Assembly (NCBI GenBank): GCA_020636105.1
Contig: JACJYL010000001.1
Location: 4,092,001-4,156,000, forward strand
DNA: 64,000 bases
Direction: 5' to 3'
Source: Lewinellaceae bacterium
GTDB taxonomy: Bacteria; Bacteroidota; Bacteroidia; Chitinophagales; Saprospiraceae
The notes beneath the pieces are model-generated. The model had not been told where the DNA came from, searched no databases, and saw only the letters and a list, made by a program, of their open reading frames with translations. The position numbers and the translations under genes are program-made. The number at the start of each line of letters is the position of its first letter. The stretch's first letter is position 1. Shown here piece by piece: positions 8,537 to 19,300 of the stretch.

Positions 8537-11500
8537 ATGAAAAATCTGAAAATCACTATGAAATTCATTAAAGGAAAAATGCACCCTACGCAGCAGTCGA
8601 CAGTTCCCGTTGAATATTTTCTGCCTGGCCTTTTCCACATGAACCTGAAAAATTCCCTTCATCGGCCATTGCTTCTGCTTTTTCTTTTAGGCAATTTAAT
8701 GGTCGGTCAGCTCATGGCCCAGAGCACGCTGTCCACCTCGGACATCCCTACCCGCATCAATTATGAGAACGGGACGGATTACACCGATTATTTCGTCCCC
8801 AATGTGGGCGGATCCATCTCCTTCACCCTGAATGGAGGGGATGGCGGTCGCCGGAGGGTACCCGATCTATGCACCAGGAAGGGGGGGCAAGGTGCAACCG
8901 TGCAGGCTACCTTTTTCATTGGTCCCGGATCAGGACAGCTGGCGCCGGGCGGGCGCTTGCGTTTTATTCCGGGTGAGCGGGGAGAAAGTCAGGCTGGTAA
9001 CGGCGCTTATGGCGCTGGTGGCGGTGGTGGATCTGGTCTGCTCTATACTACTGCCACGAATATTAGTGGCCTTTCCCAAACGCCATCTCTTGACTTTGCG
9101 GACGCCGGTACTTCCTGGGTCATTCTGGTGGTAGCCGGCGGTGGTGGTGGCGCCGGACTGAATGGCGTTTGTGATGGAACAGCCGGTGGTGGTGGCGTAA
9201 CGACGGAGGATGGAGGAGACGGTTCTCCTAACGGAGGCGATGGCGGTACGGACGGAAATGGAGGTGATAGATATGGCGGTGGTGGTTACAGAGTAAACGG
9301 ACAGACCGATAACAATTCCCCTGGCCAGTCCCCTGCCCAGGCAGGTAGAGCCACAGGTGGCGAGGGGGGCTCTTATCAATCCATGGGGGGGTATGGCTAT
9401 GGTGGCGGTGGTGGCGGTGATCCTTTTACCTCTACTGGCGGCGGCGGCGGCGGTTTTTCCGGTGGTGGTGGCGGCGGTTTCAATGGCGGCGGTGGCGGTG
9501 GCGGTAGCTTCGTCAATGCAGCGGCCTCCAGTAGCGCCAAACAGGGCGGCGGCCGCACGAATAACCCCCGCAGCGGTTATATCGAATACGTCCTTGAGGA
9601 TTCCGATTCTCCCGTAGCCGTCTGTCAGCCCGTGAACGTAGAACTGGATGCCGACGGTATGGCTACCGTCTATCCTGCTGACGTAGATGGCGGCAGCTAC
9701 GATCCCAACGGCGATGATGCTGCCCTGGAGCGGGTCTTTGTCGGGTTTACCGGATTTGGTTTTGCTGAGGCTAGTGAACTTAATTTTGATTGTTCCGAAA
9801 TAGGCGTGATTGAAAACGACTTTTTGTGGTTGCGCGTAACGGATGAGCAAAGCCTGGAAAGTTATTGCTTCGTGTCCCTGAATATTGAGGACAATAGCCC
9901 GCCTACGGCGCTTTGTCAACCGAGTATGACGCTCTTTCCGGATGAAACAGGTACCGTTTCCCTTACGCCGGCGGACCTGGACAACGGCTCTTTTGATAAT
10001 TGCGGGATTAGCAGCCGGTCGATCAGCCAAACGACGTTCACCTGTTCCGACATCGGCACGCATTCGGTTGCCCTGACCTTGGGGGATGCCGAGGAAAACT
10101 TCTCCACCTGCACCACGGAAGTAACGGTAAAGGCGTACGAGCTGGACTGCCCGGATGATTTTTGTGTCAGCATCCCGCCGGGCGAAACGGAGGCCTACGT
10201 CGATCTTTCTTCTCCGGTCGGCACCTTCACCTGCGACTATTTTGTAGAAAGCAGGTTATACTGTGCAGATTGTGATCCATTCGCGGGCTGGACCACGACG
10301 GACAAAAGCGGCTACTATGGCCCCGGCGAATATACCCTGCGAACCCGTGTCCTCAGCGGTCCTAATGCGACGGTAGACATTTGTGTAATTAACTTCCGGG
10401 TAGCACCGAGTCAGACGGATTTTGAATTTACCTGCGGGCCAGACTTCACCGTACAGGTACCCGCCGGGGAGTGCGCAGCACAGGTCGATTTCCCGGATTC
10501 TCCGGTATCGGTACCGGCCCCCTGCGGTTACGAGGTCGCAAGCCAGGTTTGTGCCCTTACCCCTTTCAGCTGTAATCCTTCTTCGGGCAATAGCACGGAG
10601 AACAAGAGCGGGCTGTACCCACCCGGCGATTATGTCATGCGGTGGCGTCTGCGGATCGAAGGAACTAACAGTATAGCCGACGTTTGCCAGGTCAACTTTA
10701 CCGTAGAAGGAAGCCCCCCCGTCACGGCGGTCTGTTCCAATCTGACGGTACAGCTGGATGACATGGGCGCCGCCTCGATCAGTGCCAGTGACATTAATAA
10801 TACCCCCACGGACCTTTGTGGGGACCAGACCTTTACCCTCAGTCAGCAGGACTTCACCTGTCAGGATATAGGCAATAACCCCGTGACCCTTACGCTCACC
10901 AGTCCATCAGGCAATACCTCTGACTGTATCGCTAGCGTTACCGTGGAAGATCAGGTCGCACCACAGGCTATTTGTCAGAACACGACCGTTCAGCTCGATG
11001 CCTCAGGTAATGGATCCATTGTTACCGGGGATATCGATAATGGCTCCAATGATGCCTGTGGTATCGCAAATCTGTCCCTGTCACAAACAGCCTTTGATTG
11101 CAGCCACGTTGGAACCAATACGGTTACTTTAACTGTTACCGACCAGAATGGGAACGTGAATTCCTGCAATGCAACGGTCACTGTCCAGGACAATGTTGCC
11201 CCGAACGCTATTTGTCAGAACACGACCGTTCAACTCGATGCCTCAGGTAATGGATCCATTGTTACCGGGGATATCGATAATGGCTCCAATGATGCCTGTG
11301 GTATCGCAAATCTGTCCCTGTCACAAACAGCCTTTGATTGCAGCCACGTTGGAACAAATACGGTTACTTTAACTGTCACAGACCAGAACGGCAATGTAAA
11401 TTCCTGCAATGCAACGGTCACTGTCCAGGACAATGTTGCCCCGAACGCTATTTGTCAGAATACGACCGTTCAGCTCAATGCCTCAGGTTATGCGTCAATT

Positions 11501-14500
11501 GTTACCGGGGATATCGATAATGGCTCCAATGATGCCTGTGGTATCGCAAATCTGTCCCTGTCACAAACAGCCTTTGATTGCAGCCACGTTGGAACAAATA
11601 CGGTTACTTTAACCGTTACTGACCAGAATGGGAACGTGAATTCCTGCAATGCAACGGTCACTGTCCAGGACAATGTTGCCCCGAACGCTATTTGTCAGAA
11701 CACGACCGTTCAGCTCAATGCCTCAGGTAATGGATCTATTGTTGTCGGGGATATCGATAATGGCTCCAATGATGCCTGTGGTATCGCAAATCTGTCCCTG
11801 TCACAAATTGCTTTTGATTGCAGCCACGTTGGAACAAATACCGTTACTTTAACCGTTATCGACCAGAACGGCAATGTAAATTCCTGCAATGCAACGGTCA
11901 CTGTCCAGGACAATGTTGCCCCGAACGCTATTTGTCAGAATACGACCGTTCAGCTCAATGCCTCAGGTTATGCGTCAATTGTTACCGGGGATATCGATAA
12001 TGGCTCCAATGATGCCTGTGGTATCGCAAATCTGTCCCTGTCACAAACAGACTTTGATTGCAGCCACGTTGGAACAAATACGGTTACTTTAACCGTTATC
12101 GACCAGAACGGCAATGTAAATTCCTGCAACGCTACGGTCACTGTCCAGGACAATGTCGCCCCGAAAGCTATTTGTCAGAATACGACCGTTCAGCTCAATG
12201 CCTTAGGTAATGGATCCATTGTTGTAGGGGATATCGATAATGGCTCCAATGATGCCTGTGGTATTGCAAATCTGTCCCTGTCACAAATTGCTTTTGATTG
12301 CAGCCACGTTGGAACAAATACCGTTACTTTAACCGTTACCGACCAGAACGGCAATGTAAATTCCTGCAATGCAACGGTCACTGTCCATGACAATGTTGCC
12401 CCGAACGCTATTTGTCAGAATACGACCGTTCAGCTCAATGCCTCAGGTTATGCGTCAATTGTTACCGGGAATATCGATAATGGCTCCAATGATGCCTGTG
12501 GTATCGCAAATCTGTCCCTGTCACAAACAGCCTTTGATTGCAGCCACGTTGGAACAAATACGGTTACTTTAAATGTTACCGACCAGAACGGCAATGTGAA
12601 TTCCTGCAATGCAACGGTCACTGTCCATGACAATGTTGCCCCGAACGCTATTTGTCAGAATACGACCGTTCAGTTCAATGCCTCAGGTAATGGATCCATT
12701 GTTGTAGGGGATATCGATAATGGCTCCAATGATGCCTGTGGTATCGCAAATCTGTCCCTGTCACAAATTGCCTTTGATTGTAGCAACGTTGGAACAAATA
12801 CGGTTACTTTAACGGTTACCGACCAGAACGGGAACGTGAATTCCTGTAACGCTACGGTCACTGTCCAGGACAATGTCGCCCCGAACGCTATTTGTCAGAA
12901 TACGACCGTTCAGCTCAATGCCTCAGGTTATGCGTCAATTGTTACCGGGGATATCGATAACGGCTCCAATGATGCCTGTGGTATTGCAAATCTGTCCCTG
13001 TCACAAATTGCCTTTGATTGCAGCCACGTTGGAACAAATACGGTTACTTTAACGGTTACCGACCAGAACGGGAACGTGAATTCCTGCAACGCAACAGTGA
13101 CGGTCCAGGACAATGTTGCCCCGAACGCTATTTGTCAGAATACGACCGTTCAGCTCAATGCCTCAGGTAATGGATCTATTGTTGTCGGGGATATCGATAA
13201 TGGCTCCAATGATGCCTGTGGTATCGCAAATCTGTCCCTGTCACAAATTGCTTTTGATTGCAGCCACGTTGGAACAAATACCGTTACTTTAACCGTTATT
13301 GACCAGAACGGCAATGTAAATTCCTGCAATGCAACGGTCACTGTCCAGGACAATGTTGCCCCGAACGCTATTTGTCAGAATACGACCGTTCAGCTCAATG
13401 CCTCAGGTTATGCGTCAATTGTTACCGGGGATATCGATAATGGCTCCAATGATGCCTGTGGTATCGCAAATCTGTCCCTGTCACAAACAGCCTTTGATTG
13501 CAGCCACGTTGGAACAAATACGGTTACTTTAACTGTCACAGACCAGAACGGCAATGTAAATTCCTGCAATGCAACGGTCACTGTCCAGGACAATGTTGCC
13601 CCGAACGCTATTTGTCAGAACACGACCGTTCAGCTCAATGCCTCAGGTTATGCGTCAATTGTTACCGGGGATATCGATAATGGCTCCAATGATGCCTGTG
13701 GTATCGCAAATCTGTCCCTGTCACAAACAGCCTTTGATTGCAGCCACGTTGGAACAAATACGGTTACTTTAACCGTTACTGACCAGAATGGGAACGTGAA
13801 TTCCTGCAACGCAACAGTGACGGTCCAGGACAATGTTGCCCCGAACGCTATTTGTCAGAATACGACCGTTCAGCTCAATGCCTCAGGTTATGTGTCAATT
13901 GTTACCGGGGATATCGATAATGGCTCTAATGATGCCTGTGGTATCGCAAAGCTTAGCCTGTCAGACACCGATTTTGATTGTGCTGATGTTGGGACCAATA
14001 GCCTGACGCTGACGGTTGAAGACGTCAACGGTAATGTGAATTCCTGTACCGCTACTGTGACCGTCGAAGATAATATAGCACCCAATGCAATTTGTCAGGA
14101 CGGAGCAGTAAAATTAAATGCACAGGGTACAGGGTCCATTTATGCATTCCAGATAGACGGTGGCTCCAATGATGCCTGCGGTATTGCGGATATTACCGTA
14201 TTTCCAAACACTTTTGACTGTGATGATCTGGGAGACAATACCGTTACCCTCACAGTTACGGATGTCAATGGTAATACCAATGCCTGTAATGCCAACGTAA
14301 GCATAATAGATAAAATTCCACCGCAGGCCTCCTGCCAGAATATTACCATTGCACTTGACCTTGAAGGATCAGCGGTCATTACCCCTGAGGAGATCGACAA
14401 CAATTCATCAGACAATTGCTTTATAACGGATATGACGTTAGATAATGAAGCATTTGATTGTGACGATGTTGGAAACAATACCGTTACCCTTACCGTTTTC

Positions 14501-15412
14501 GACAGCAGCGGCAATTCGGATCAATGTACGGCAACGGTCAGTGTTGTGGAAGGAACGGGGCTGCCGACAAACTGGGCCCATGAAGACATCGGGCTGGCCA
14601 ACGGGGATGCTTCCTACACACCCTGTGGAGGAAATTTCACGGTCAGCAGCTCAGGGTATCCCACACCGTTAAATGACATTCAGCATTCTGCTTTCCAGGA
14701 AATATGCGGAAATGTAGAGATCATCGCCCATATAGAAAGTATAGTCAATCCTGGTTGGGCCGGTATTGAAATCCGTGAAACGCTGGACACTTATTCGAAA
14801 GCAGCCCAGCTCAAAACTCAGTTGGGGTCCTTCGTCCACAGGGTCGTAAGAACCACGACCGGCGGATATGCTATCAGCAAGCAATTATTCAGGATCGGTC
14901 ACCACTGGCTGAGACTGGTAAGGACGGGAGACAGTTTTGTGGGATACACTTCTCCGAATGGGGTGAACTGGTTTTTTGCTTTCCAGTCGACCATCAATAT
15001 GAATGATTGTGTTTATGTCGGCTTGTTCACTGAAGGCAATAGCGTTAATATGGAAACCACCGCCGTATTTGAAGATGTTGATATTATTGATAACCAGAAT
15101 CAAGGATTCAGTGCCCCCATTCAGGTTCCTGGGGACATTTCTTCAGAAGGCAAGGGCGATATAGACATTAATCTTTTCCCCAACCCGACGGATAAGATTC
15201 TGAATATTGGTTTCAACAAGATCACCGGGCAGAAAATGACCCTGGAGATTCTCGACATCAATGGCAAGCGGTTCTATTTCAAAACCATCGAGGGTGACAT
15301 TTTCAATCTCGACATTGACCTGCAGGAAATAGGCATGCCTGCCGGGTTGTACCAGCTTAATATCAGGTATGAGGACTTCGTAGTCAGCAAACGTTTTGTA
15401 AAAGGGAAATAA
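8537..15412 (+). CDS. Giant HYR-repeat adhesin with Gly-rich head and T9SS sorting domain
   Basis: 2291 aa. The start at 8537 places a signal peptide (MNLKNSLHRPLLLLFLLG...LMAQ) 34 residues inside; the Met at 8639 is an equally good start. Residues about 155-340 are an extremely Gly-rich domain (GGGGGG tracts). From about 360 come Cys-containing HYR-type beta-sandwich modules, including 13 tandem units of exactly 80 aa (about residues 807-1846) that are nearly identical, then two diverged units. Residues about 2008-2180 form a beta-sandwich (GLPTNWAHEDIG ... IGHHWLRLVRTG) like the DUF1349/laminin-G-type lectin fold. The C-terminus is a type A sorting domain (LFPNPTDKILNI...GLYQLNI). Expected on the cell surface as an adhesin. 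A 21-bp-period site upstream suggests HTCS control. Confidence 0.8.
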   Translation: MKNLKITMKFIKGKMHPTQQSTVPVEYFLPGLFHMNLKNSLHRPLLLLFLLGNLMVGQLMAQSTLSTSDIPTRINYENGTDYTDYFVPNVGGSISFTLNGGDGGRRRVPDLCTRKGGQGATVQATFFIGPGSGQLAPGGRLRFIPGERGESQAGNGAYGAGGGGGSGLLYTTATNISGLSQTPSLDFADAGTSWVILVVAGGGGGAGLNGVCDGTAGGGGVTTEDGGDGSPNGGDGGTDGNGGDRYGGGGYRVNGQTDNNSPGQSPAQAGRATGGEGGSYQSMGGYGYGGGGGGDPFTSTGGGGGGFSGGGGGGFNGGGGGGGSFVNAAASSSAKQGGGRTNNPRSGYIEYVLEDSDSPVAVCQPVNVELDADGMATVYPADVDGGSYDPNGDDAALERVFVGFTGFGFAEASELNFDCSEIGVIENDFLWLRVTDEQSLESYCFVSLNIEDNSPPTALCQPSMTLFPDETGTVSLTPADLDNGSFDNCGISSRSISQTTFTCSDIGTHSVALTLGDAEENFSTCTTEVTVKAYELDCPDDFCVSIPPGETEAYVDLSSPVGTFTCDYFVESRLYCADCDPFAGWTTTDKSGYYGPGEYTLRTRVLSGPNATVDICVINFRVAPSQTDFEFTCGPDFTVQVPAGECAAQVDFPDSPVSVPAPCGYEVASQVCALTPFSCNPSSGNSTENKSGLYPPGDYVMRWRLRIEGTNSIADVCQVNFTVEGSPPVTAVCSNLTVQLDDMGAASISASDINNTPTDLCGDQTFTLSQQDFTCQDIGNNPVTLTLTSPSGNTSDCIASVTVEDQVAPQAICQNTTVQLDASGNGSIVTGDIDNGSNDACGIANLSLSQTAFDCSHVGTNTVTLTVTDQNGNVNSCNATVTVQDNVAPNAICQNTTVQLDASGNGSIVTGDIDNGSNDACGIANLSLSQTAFDCSHVGTNTVTLTVTDQNGNVNSCNATVTVQDNVAPNAICQNTTVQLNASGYASIVTGDIDNGSNDACGIANLSLSQTAFDCSHVGTNTVTLTVTDQNGNVNSCNATVTVQDNVAPNAICQNTTVQLNASGNGSIVVGDIDNGSNDACGIANLSLSQIAFDCSHVGTNTVTLTVIDQNGNVNSCNATVTVQDNVAPNAICQNTTVQLNASGYASIVTGDIDNGSNDACGIANLSLSQTDFDCSHVGTNTVTLTVIDQNGNVNSCNATVTVQDNVAPKAICQNTTVQLNALGNGSIVVGDIDNGSNDACGIANLSLSQIAFDCSHVGTNTVTLTVTDQNGNVNSCNATVTVHDNVAPNAICQNTTVQLNASGYASIVTGNIDNGSNDACGIANLSLSQTAFDCSHVGTNTVTLNVTDQNGNVNSCNATVTVHDNVAPNAICQNTTVQFNASGNGSIVVGDIDNGSNDACGIANLSLSQIAFDCSNVGTNTVTLTVTDQNGNVNSCNATVTVQDNVAPNAICQNTTVQLNASGYASIVTGDIDNGSNDACGIANLSLSQIAFDCSHVGTNTVTLTVTDQNGNVNSCNATVTVQDNVAPNAICQNTTVQLNASGNGSIVVGDIDNGSNDACGIANLSLSQIAFDCSHVGTNTVTLTVIDQNGNVNSCNATVTVQDNVAPNAICQNTTVQLNASGYASIVTGDIDNGSNDACGIANLSLSQTAFDCSHVGTNTVTLTVTDQNGNVNSCNATVTVQDNVAPNAICQNTTVQLNASGYASIVTGDIDNGSNDACGIANLSLSQTAFDCSHVGTNTVTLTVTDQNGNVNSCNATVTVQDNVAPNAICQNTTVQLNASGYVSIVTGDIDNGSNDACGIAKLSLSDTDFDCADVGTNSLTLTVEDVNGNVNSCTATVTVEDNIAPNAICQDGAVKLNAQGTGSIYAFQIDGGSNDACGIADITVFPNTFDCDDLGDNTVTLTVTDVNGNTNACNANVSIIDKIPPQASCQNITIALDLEGSAVITPEEIDNNSSDNCFITDMTLDNEAFDCDDVGNNTVTLTVFDSSGNSDQCTATVSVVEGTGLPTNWAHEDIGLANGDASYTPCGGNFTVSSSGYPTPLNDIQHSAFQEICGNVEIIAHIESIVNPGWAGIEIRETLDTYSKAAQLKTQLGSFVHRVVRTTTGGYAISKQLFRIGHHWLRLVRTGDSFVGYTSPNGVNWFFAFQSTINMNDCVYVGLFTEGNSVNMETTAVFEDVDIIDNQNQGFSAPIQVPGDISSEGKGDIDINLFPNPTDKILNIGFNKITGQKMTLEILDINGKRFYFKTIEGDIFNLDIDLQEIGMPAGLYQLNIRYEDFVVSKRFVKGK
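10957..14075 (+). repeat. 13 tandem 240-bp units encoding 80-aa HYR modules
   Basis: The segment starting CTATTTGTCAGAA recurs at 10970, 11210, 11450 and so on to 13850 with an exact 240-bp period. Most of each unit is identical at the nucleotide level. Units alternate between a form with SGYASIVTGD and a form with SGNGSIVVGD plus SQIAFD, so units 3-10 form four 480-bp dimers. The thirteenth unit diverges in its second half. Confidence 0.95.
14234..14990 (+). repeat. 757-bp module shared with the 2583-aa gene, copy 1
   Basis: Matches 32503-33259 with a constant offset of 18269 bp and only about ten base differences. It covers the end of the HYR block and most of the beta-sandwich before the sorting domain. 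Flanking sequence on both sides is far more diverged, which points to gene conversion or a recent module copy. Confidence 0.92.
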
Positions 15413-15440
15413 TTGGTCTTTTAAAAATTTCACTTTTTCA

Positions 15441-15489
15441 GAAGGCACTCTTGGTCCTTTAACAGGATTAAGGGTGCCTTCTTGTTTTT
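15441..15489 (+). terminator. Rho-independent terminator after the 2291-aa gene
   Basis: Stem AAGGCACTC / GGGTGCCTT (one G-T pair) with a loop of about 21 nt, followed by CTTGTTTTT, 30 bp after the stop codon. Confidence 0.75.
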
Positions 15490-15502
15490 AGGAACCGGGT
15501 TA

Positions 15503-15626
15503 GCGGTTTGCATAGGGCTTGTGGCGATTTCGAAGCACTTTCCTGTCCACCGAAAGCAAAGCGGGCTACGAAGCGAAAACATAGCTTGCAGCCGTTCAAT
15601 CGCCATAAGCTATATGCGTTGTTGGC
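15503..15626 (-). repeat. Large imperfect palindrome resembling a cassette recombination site
   Basis: Arms 15509-15529 and 15598-15618 are inverted repeats matching at 17 of 21 positions (AATCGCCAYAAGC core). Outside them lies CGTTGTTGGC (15617-15626). The structure sits directly 3' of the minus-strand barrel gene, and GCCAACG (16349-16355) lies at the gene's 5' side, the complement of CGTTGGC. This placement recalls attC sites following gene cassettes, but the canonical GTTRRRY/RYYYAAC boxes are not intact and no integrase gene is in the window. Confidence 0.4.
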
Positions 15627-15650
15627 TACTGGCTTTCATTTAGCTATTCA

Positions 15651-16268
15651 CTAAAATTTAAATTTTACAAATAAATCAAAGGTGTTTGTGCTCATTCTAC
15701 TATCAATACCACTCTGATTCTTTGAAAAATCGGAGAAATTGTATTGAATATTATATGCAACTCCCACAGCAGCTTTGGAAGAAACATCATGACAAATCCC
15801 TAATCGTCCCTGCAAACCCATAGACCAATTCTCAAATTCGAGATCTTCAGTCGAGTTCACGTATTTATAAGAATCTTCGATGATATGATTGATAAACAAA
15901 CCACCACTTGTAATTAACTGGGTCTTTTCGTTCAAATATTTGTTGGTATTGAGTAAGACAGGGATTCTTAATATTCCACGAGTTTGATTATAGTTTCCAT
16001 TTTCATTGAAACTATTGCCATTAAGGCCTAATACTGAAAATCCCGTACTAATTCCAAGATTTTCTTTGAACTGGTATGTTCCAAGAATTTCGACACTTGT
16101 AGTACCTAATCTAGTGTTTATTCCTTCATTTTGAATTACGCTTGACCCAATTCCGTATGAAAGTTGAAAACCAAACTTTGATGGCTGATTCACTTGTGCA
16201 TTTGTTGACAATGACAAAACCATAATTGGCAGGACGAGAGCAAAGATTTTTTTATTCATTTTATTCAA
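15651..16268 (-). CDS. Outer-membrane beta-barrel protein, possible cassette cargo
   Basis: 205 aa with a signal peptide (MNKKIFALVLPIMVLSLSTNAQ) and alternating amphipathic strands ending in FVKFKF, a typical aromatic outer-membrane assembly signal. Resembles the small OmpW/PorT-like barrels of Bacteroidota; no specific function can be assigned. It is noticeably more AT-rich than its neighbours, stands alone, and is flanked by a long palindrome on the 3' side and a short complementary motif on the 5' side, so it may have arrived as a mobile cassette. Start alternatives are the two Mets (MNKMNKK); the second is also plausible. Confidence 0.65.
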   Translation of the reverse strand: MNKMNKKIFALVLPIMVLSLSTNAQVNQPSKFGFQLSYGIGSSVIQNEGINTRLGTTSVEILGTYQFKENLGISTGFSVLGLNGNSFNENGNYNQTRGILRIPVLLNTNKYLNEKTQLITSGGLFINHIIEDSYKYVNSTEDLEFENWSMGLQGRLGICHDVSSKAAVGVAYNIQYNFSDFSKNQSGIDSRMSTNTFDLFVKFKF

Positions 16269-16379
16269 TTTATTTTTGGTAAAAACGGAATGGTCGTTTA
16301 TATATTACCTTTCGTTTAAAATATAAATTGTTAAATTTTCGGCTTGCTGCCAACGAATAATAAGCTCAAAGGCTTTATT

Positions 16380-19300
16380 TTAATACAAGTAATCACTCGG
16401 CAATCGGCCAAACCTCTCCTGAAAAACCTTTGTCAGATAACTGCCCGAACTATAACCGCAAGCAGCCGCTACTTCATTAACCGTTAAATACGCCTTACAT
16501 TCCAGTAGATAACGGGCTCTTTGGAGTTTTACTTCCTGTAAATATTCACTTGGTGAAAGACCGGTAGCCGACTTGAGCCTGCGGGAAAACTGTCGTTCAC
16601 TCAGGAACATTTTATTGGCAAGGTAAGAAGCATTTAATTTTATTTGTCTGGCCAGGGCGTCCCTGGCAGCCTCCTCTACCTGCTTCAGCCAAATTTGATC
16701 AGCTGAAGCCTCTGTCTCTAATACAAATTCAACGTCTTGTTCTTGTTCTATTTTACGAAATGACCTCCTCTTGTAGTAATTATGGAGCAGGTTCCTCACC
16801 CGTGCTTCCAGTTCAGCTGGCGAAAAAGGCTTGAGCAGGTAGTCGTCCACCCCCATACGCAGCGCCTGAAGTTTATCTTCCTCCGCTGCTCTGGCTGTCA
16901 GCATAATCACAGGCAGCTGTTGCCACTCCTGGTGAGCTTTAACCTTTTCCAGTAACTCATAACCATCCATTTCAGGCATCATAACATCAGACAGGATGAG
17001 TTCAACACCTTGAACCGACGGATCCCCGGATTCGAGCCACTGCCAGGCGACTGCCCCATTAGAAGCGACCTGGCAATCGTATTGGTCTCCCAGCAAGGAG
17101 TATAACAATTGCTGCATATCCTCATTGTCCTCAACGATGAGCAGCTTTCTTTTTTCAGGCCATACATTGTCAATTACCTTTGGAGAAGCAATCCTGGAAA
17201 CAGCTGGCAGGATAAATTGCTCAGGCTGTAAAACACCTTCACCATCAAAGGTGAGATCTGCATTTACCGGCTTTTTGGGCAGGCACAACCGGAACAAAGC
17301 CCCTTCACCCTTCTTGCTTTCAACTGTTAGCGTCCCCTGCATGAGTACTGCCAGCTCCCGCGACAGAGCCAGCCCAATGCCGGATCCACTCTGGCTACTA
17401 CCTACATTCTTTTTGGCCTGGTAAAACCTGTCAAATACATATGGAAGATCCTCCGCCGCGATGCCGGGCCCATTATCCCTGACTTCCATGACCAGCTCAC
17501 TGTCAGATTGGAACAGCCTTAGGTCAACTTTTCCATTTGAAGGGGTAAACTTCAGCGCGTTAGCCAGAAGATTGTTCAATATTTTTTCCAACTTGCCAGG
17601 ATCGACCCGGAAATCCTCCTCCTCAGCCAGGTCAGCGTGAAAGGTATAAACAATCTGTTTCATATCCGCCGCAGAGGAATAAGCACTGAAAAGTTGCCGG
17701 CAGAATCCGGCCAGAGGGATGGGCTTCTCATTCAGCGTCGCTTTTTTGGCCTCCAGACGTGACAACTCCAGTAACTCTTCGACCAGGCCGCTTAGCTTAA
17801 GGGTATTACGGAGAACCAATTGCAGCCTTTTTACCAGCCATTGCTCAAGAGAAGTGCCATATTTTTGCAGCAAGTCTTCCAAAGGGGCCTGGATCAGGGT
17901 GACCGGAGTGCGAAGTTCATGGGAAATATTGGTAAAAAAGCGGGTCTTAAGCTCATCCAGTTGTTTCAACTCTTCTGCCTGCCGGGCGATCACTTGTTTA
18001 TCTTCTTCTATTTTTTTGGTCCTTCTGGCGACTTCCAACTCCAGGCGACGGGCTTCAAGTTGCTTATTGCGTGCCCAGATCAGGCCAAACACCACAAAAG
18101 GCAAAGCCACCAGCAAATAAAACCAGCCTTGCCTGTAAAAGAACTCCCGGGCATGTATAGGAATGACCAGGGGCGTTTCCGTCCAATTGTTTCTATAATC
18201 TGCTCCTTTGATCAGGATCCGATACCGGCCAGGGGGCAGGCGATTGAGGTTAAGTTCTGGCTGATTGCCTAAATAGTGCCATTCCTTATCCTTGCCTTCT
18301 ATCCGGTAAGCATAACGGTTTTTGTGGGGTTCGAGGTAACTCGATAACGCAAAATGCAGATGGATACCGGGATATTCGGCAGGCAGCTCAATAGTGCCCA
18401 GCTTTTCCAGGTTTTTCTGTAACGTAATCTCATGTCCCTGATGCTTATCAAAAAACGACAGCTCCGTAAGGAAGATCTGTACATCTTGCTTGCTTGCAAA
18501 GGCTGCTTTCACCCCTTGCGGGTCTATAATACTAATCCCCTGTCTGCTGCCAAAGAGCAAGCGGCCATCGGGAAGTTTGAGTGGGTCAAAACGTTCCAGC
18601 TTATCATAAATGAGACCGTCTTCCTCATATAGGATATTTTTTACTTCCCCTTCCGGGGAAACAATGTTGATTCCATATTCCGTTCCAACCCAAAGAAATC
18701 CTTCATCATCGGGAATGATACTCATCACGGCATTGTTAGACAATCCTTGCTGCTGATCGATGATGGTGATATCACCAGATTGAGGATCGAATCGGTGTAA
18801 TCCTCCATAGTAAGTTCCCAGAAATAACCGGCCACCTTCATCCTCATAGATAGAAGTAAACCGGATATCGGCAAAGCCATCTTCCGCACCGAAGCGCCGG
18901 CTTTTCCGGTTTTTAAGATCAAATTGCCAAAGCCCATCATTGGTGGGTATCCAAAGTAGTCCTTTCGAGTCGAGAAATAAATCCCTGATAAAGGCGGGCA
19001 GCTCATGTGGAATCCCCGGCCCAAAATCTACTGGTTGCCGGGTCACAAGATTATAAAACCCGATCGAGTTATCACCATATTGAACAGCCACCAGGTGATC
19101 ACGTAACAAAGCAAAAAGCCGGCCTTGTTGCCCCAGATCGTATCCATCGCAAGTATTATTAGCGGGATGATACTTTAGCAGATATTGGTTTGCAATCATC
19201 CAGAGGTTGCCATTTTCATCCGGTATGATCTGTTGCTTCATCCCCTTTTCAAAAATAAGGGGAGTCAAACCACATTCAGGCCCTTCGAATGGAAAGCTGC

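Noticed and set aside
8930..10063. 377-codon minus-strand ORF across the Gly-rich region
   Set aside because: Artefact of GGC/GGT-rich codons on the plus strand; Ala/Thr/Ile-rich low-complexity product.
10957..14075. Regular repeats suggesting a CRISPR array
   Set aside because: Units are 240 bp, in frame, protein-coding throughout and without variable spacers.
10990..14085. Many short opposite-strand and out-of-frame ORFs of 60-67 codons repeated every 240 bp
   Set aside because: They are shadows of the HYR repeat array; their periodic recurrence follows the repeat, and none has its own start signals.
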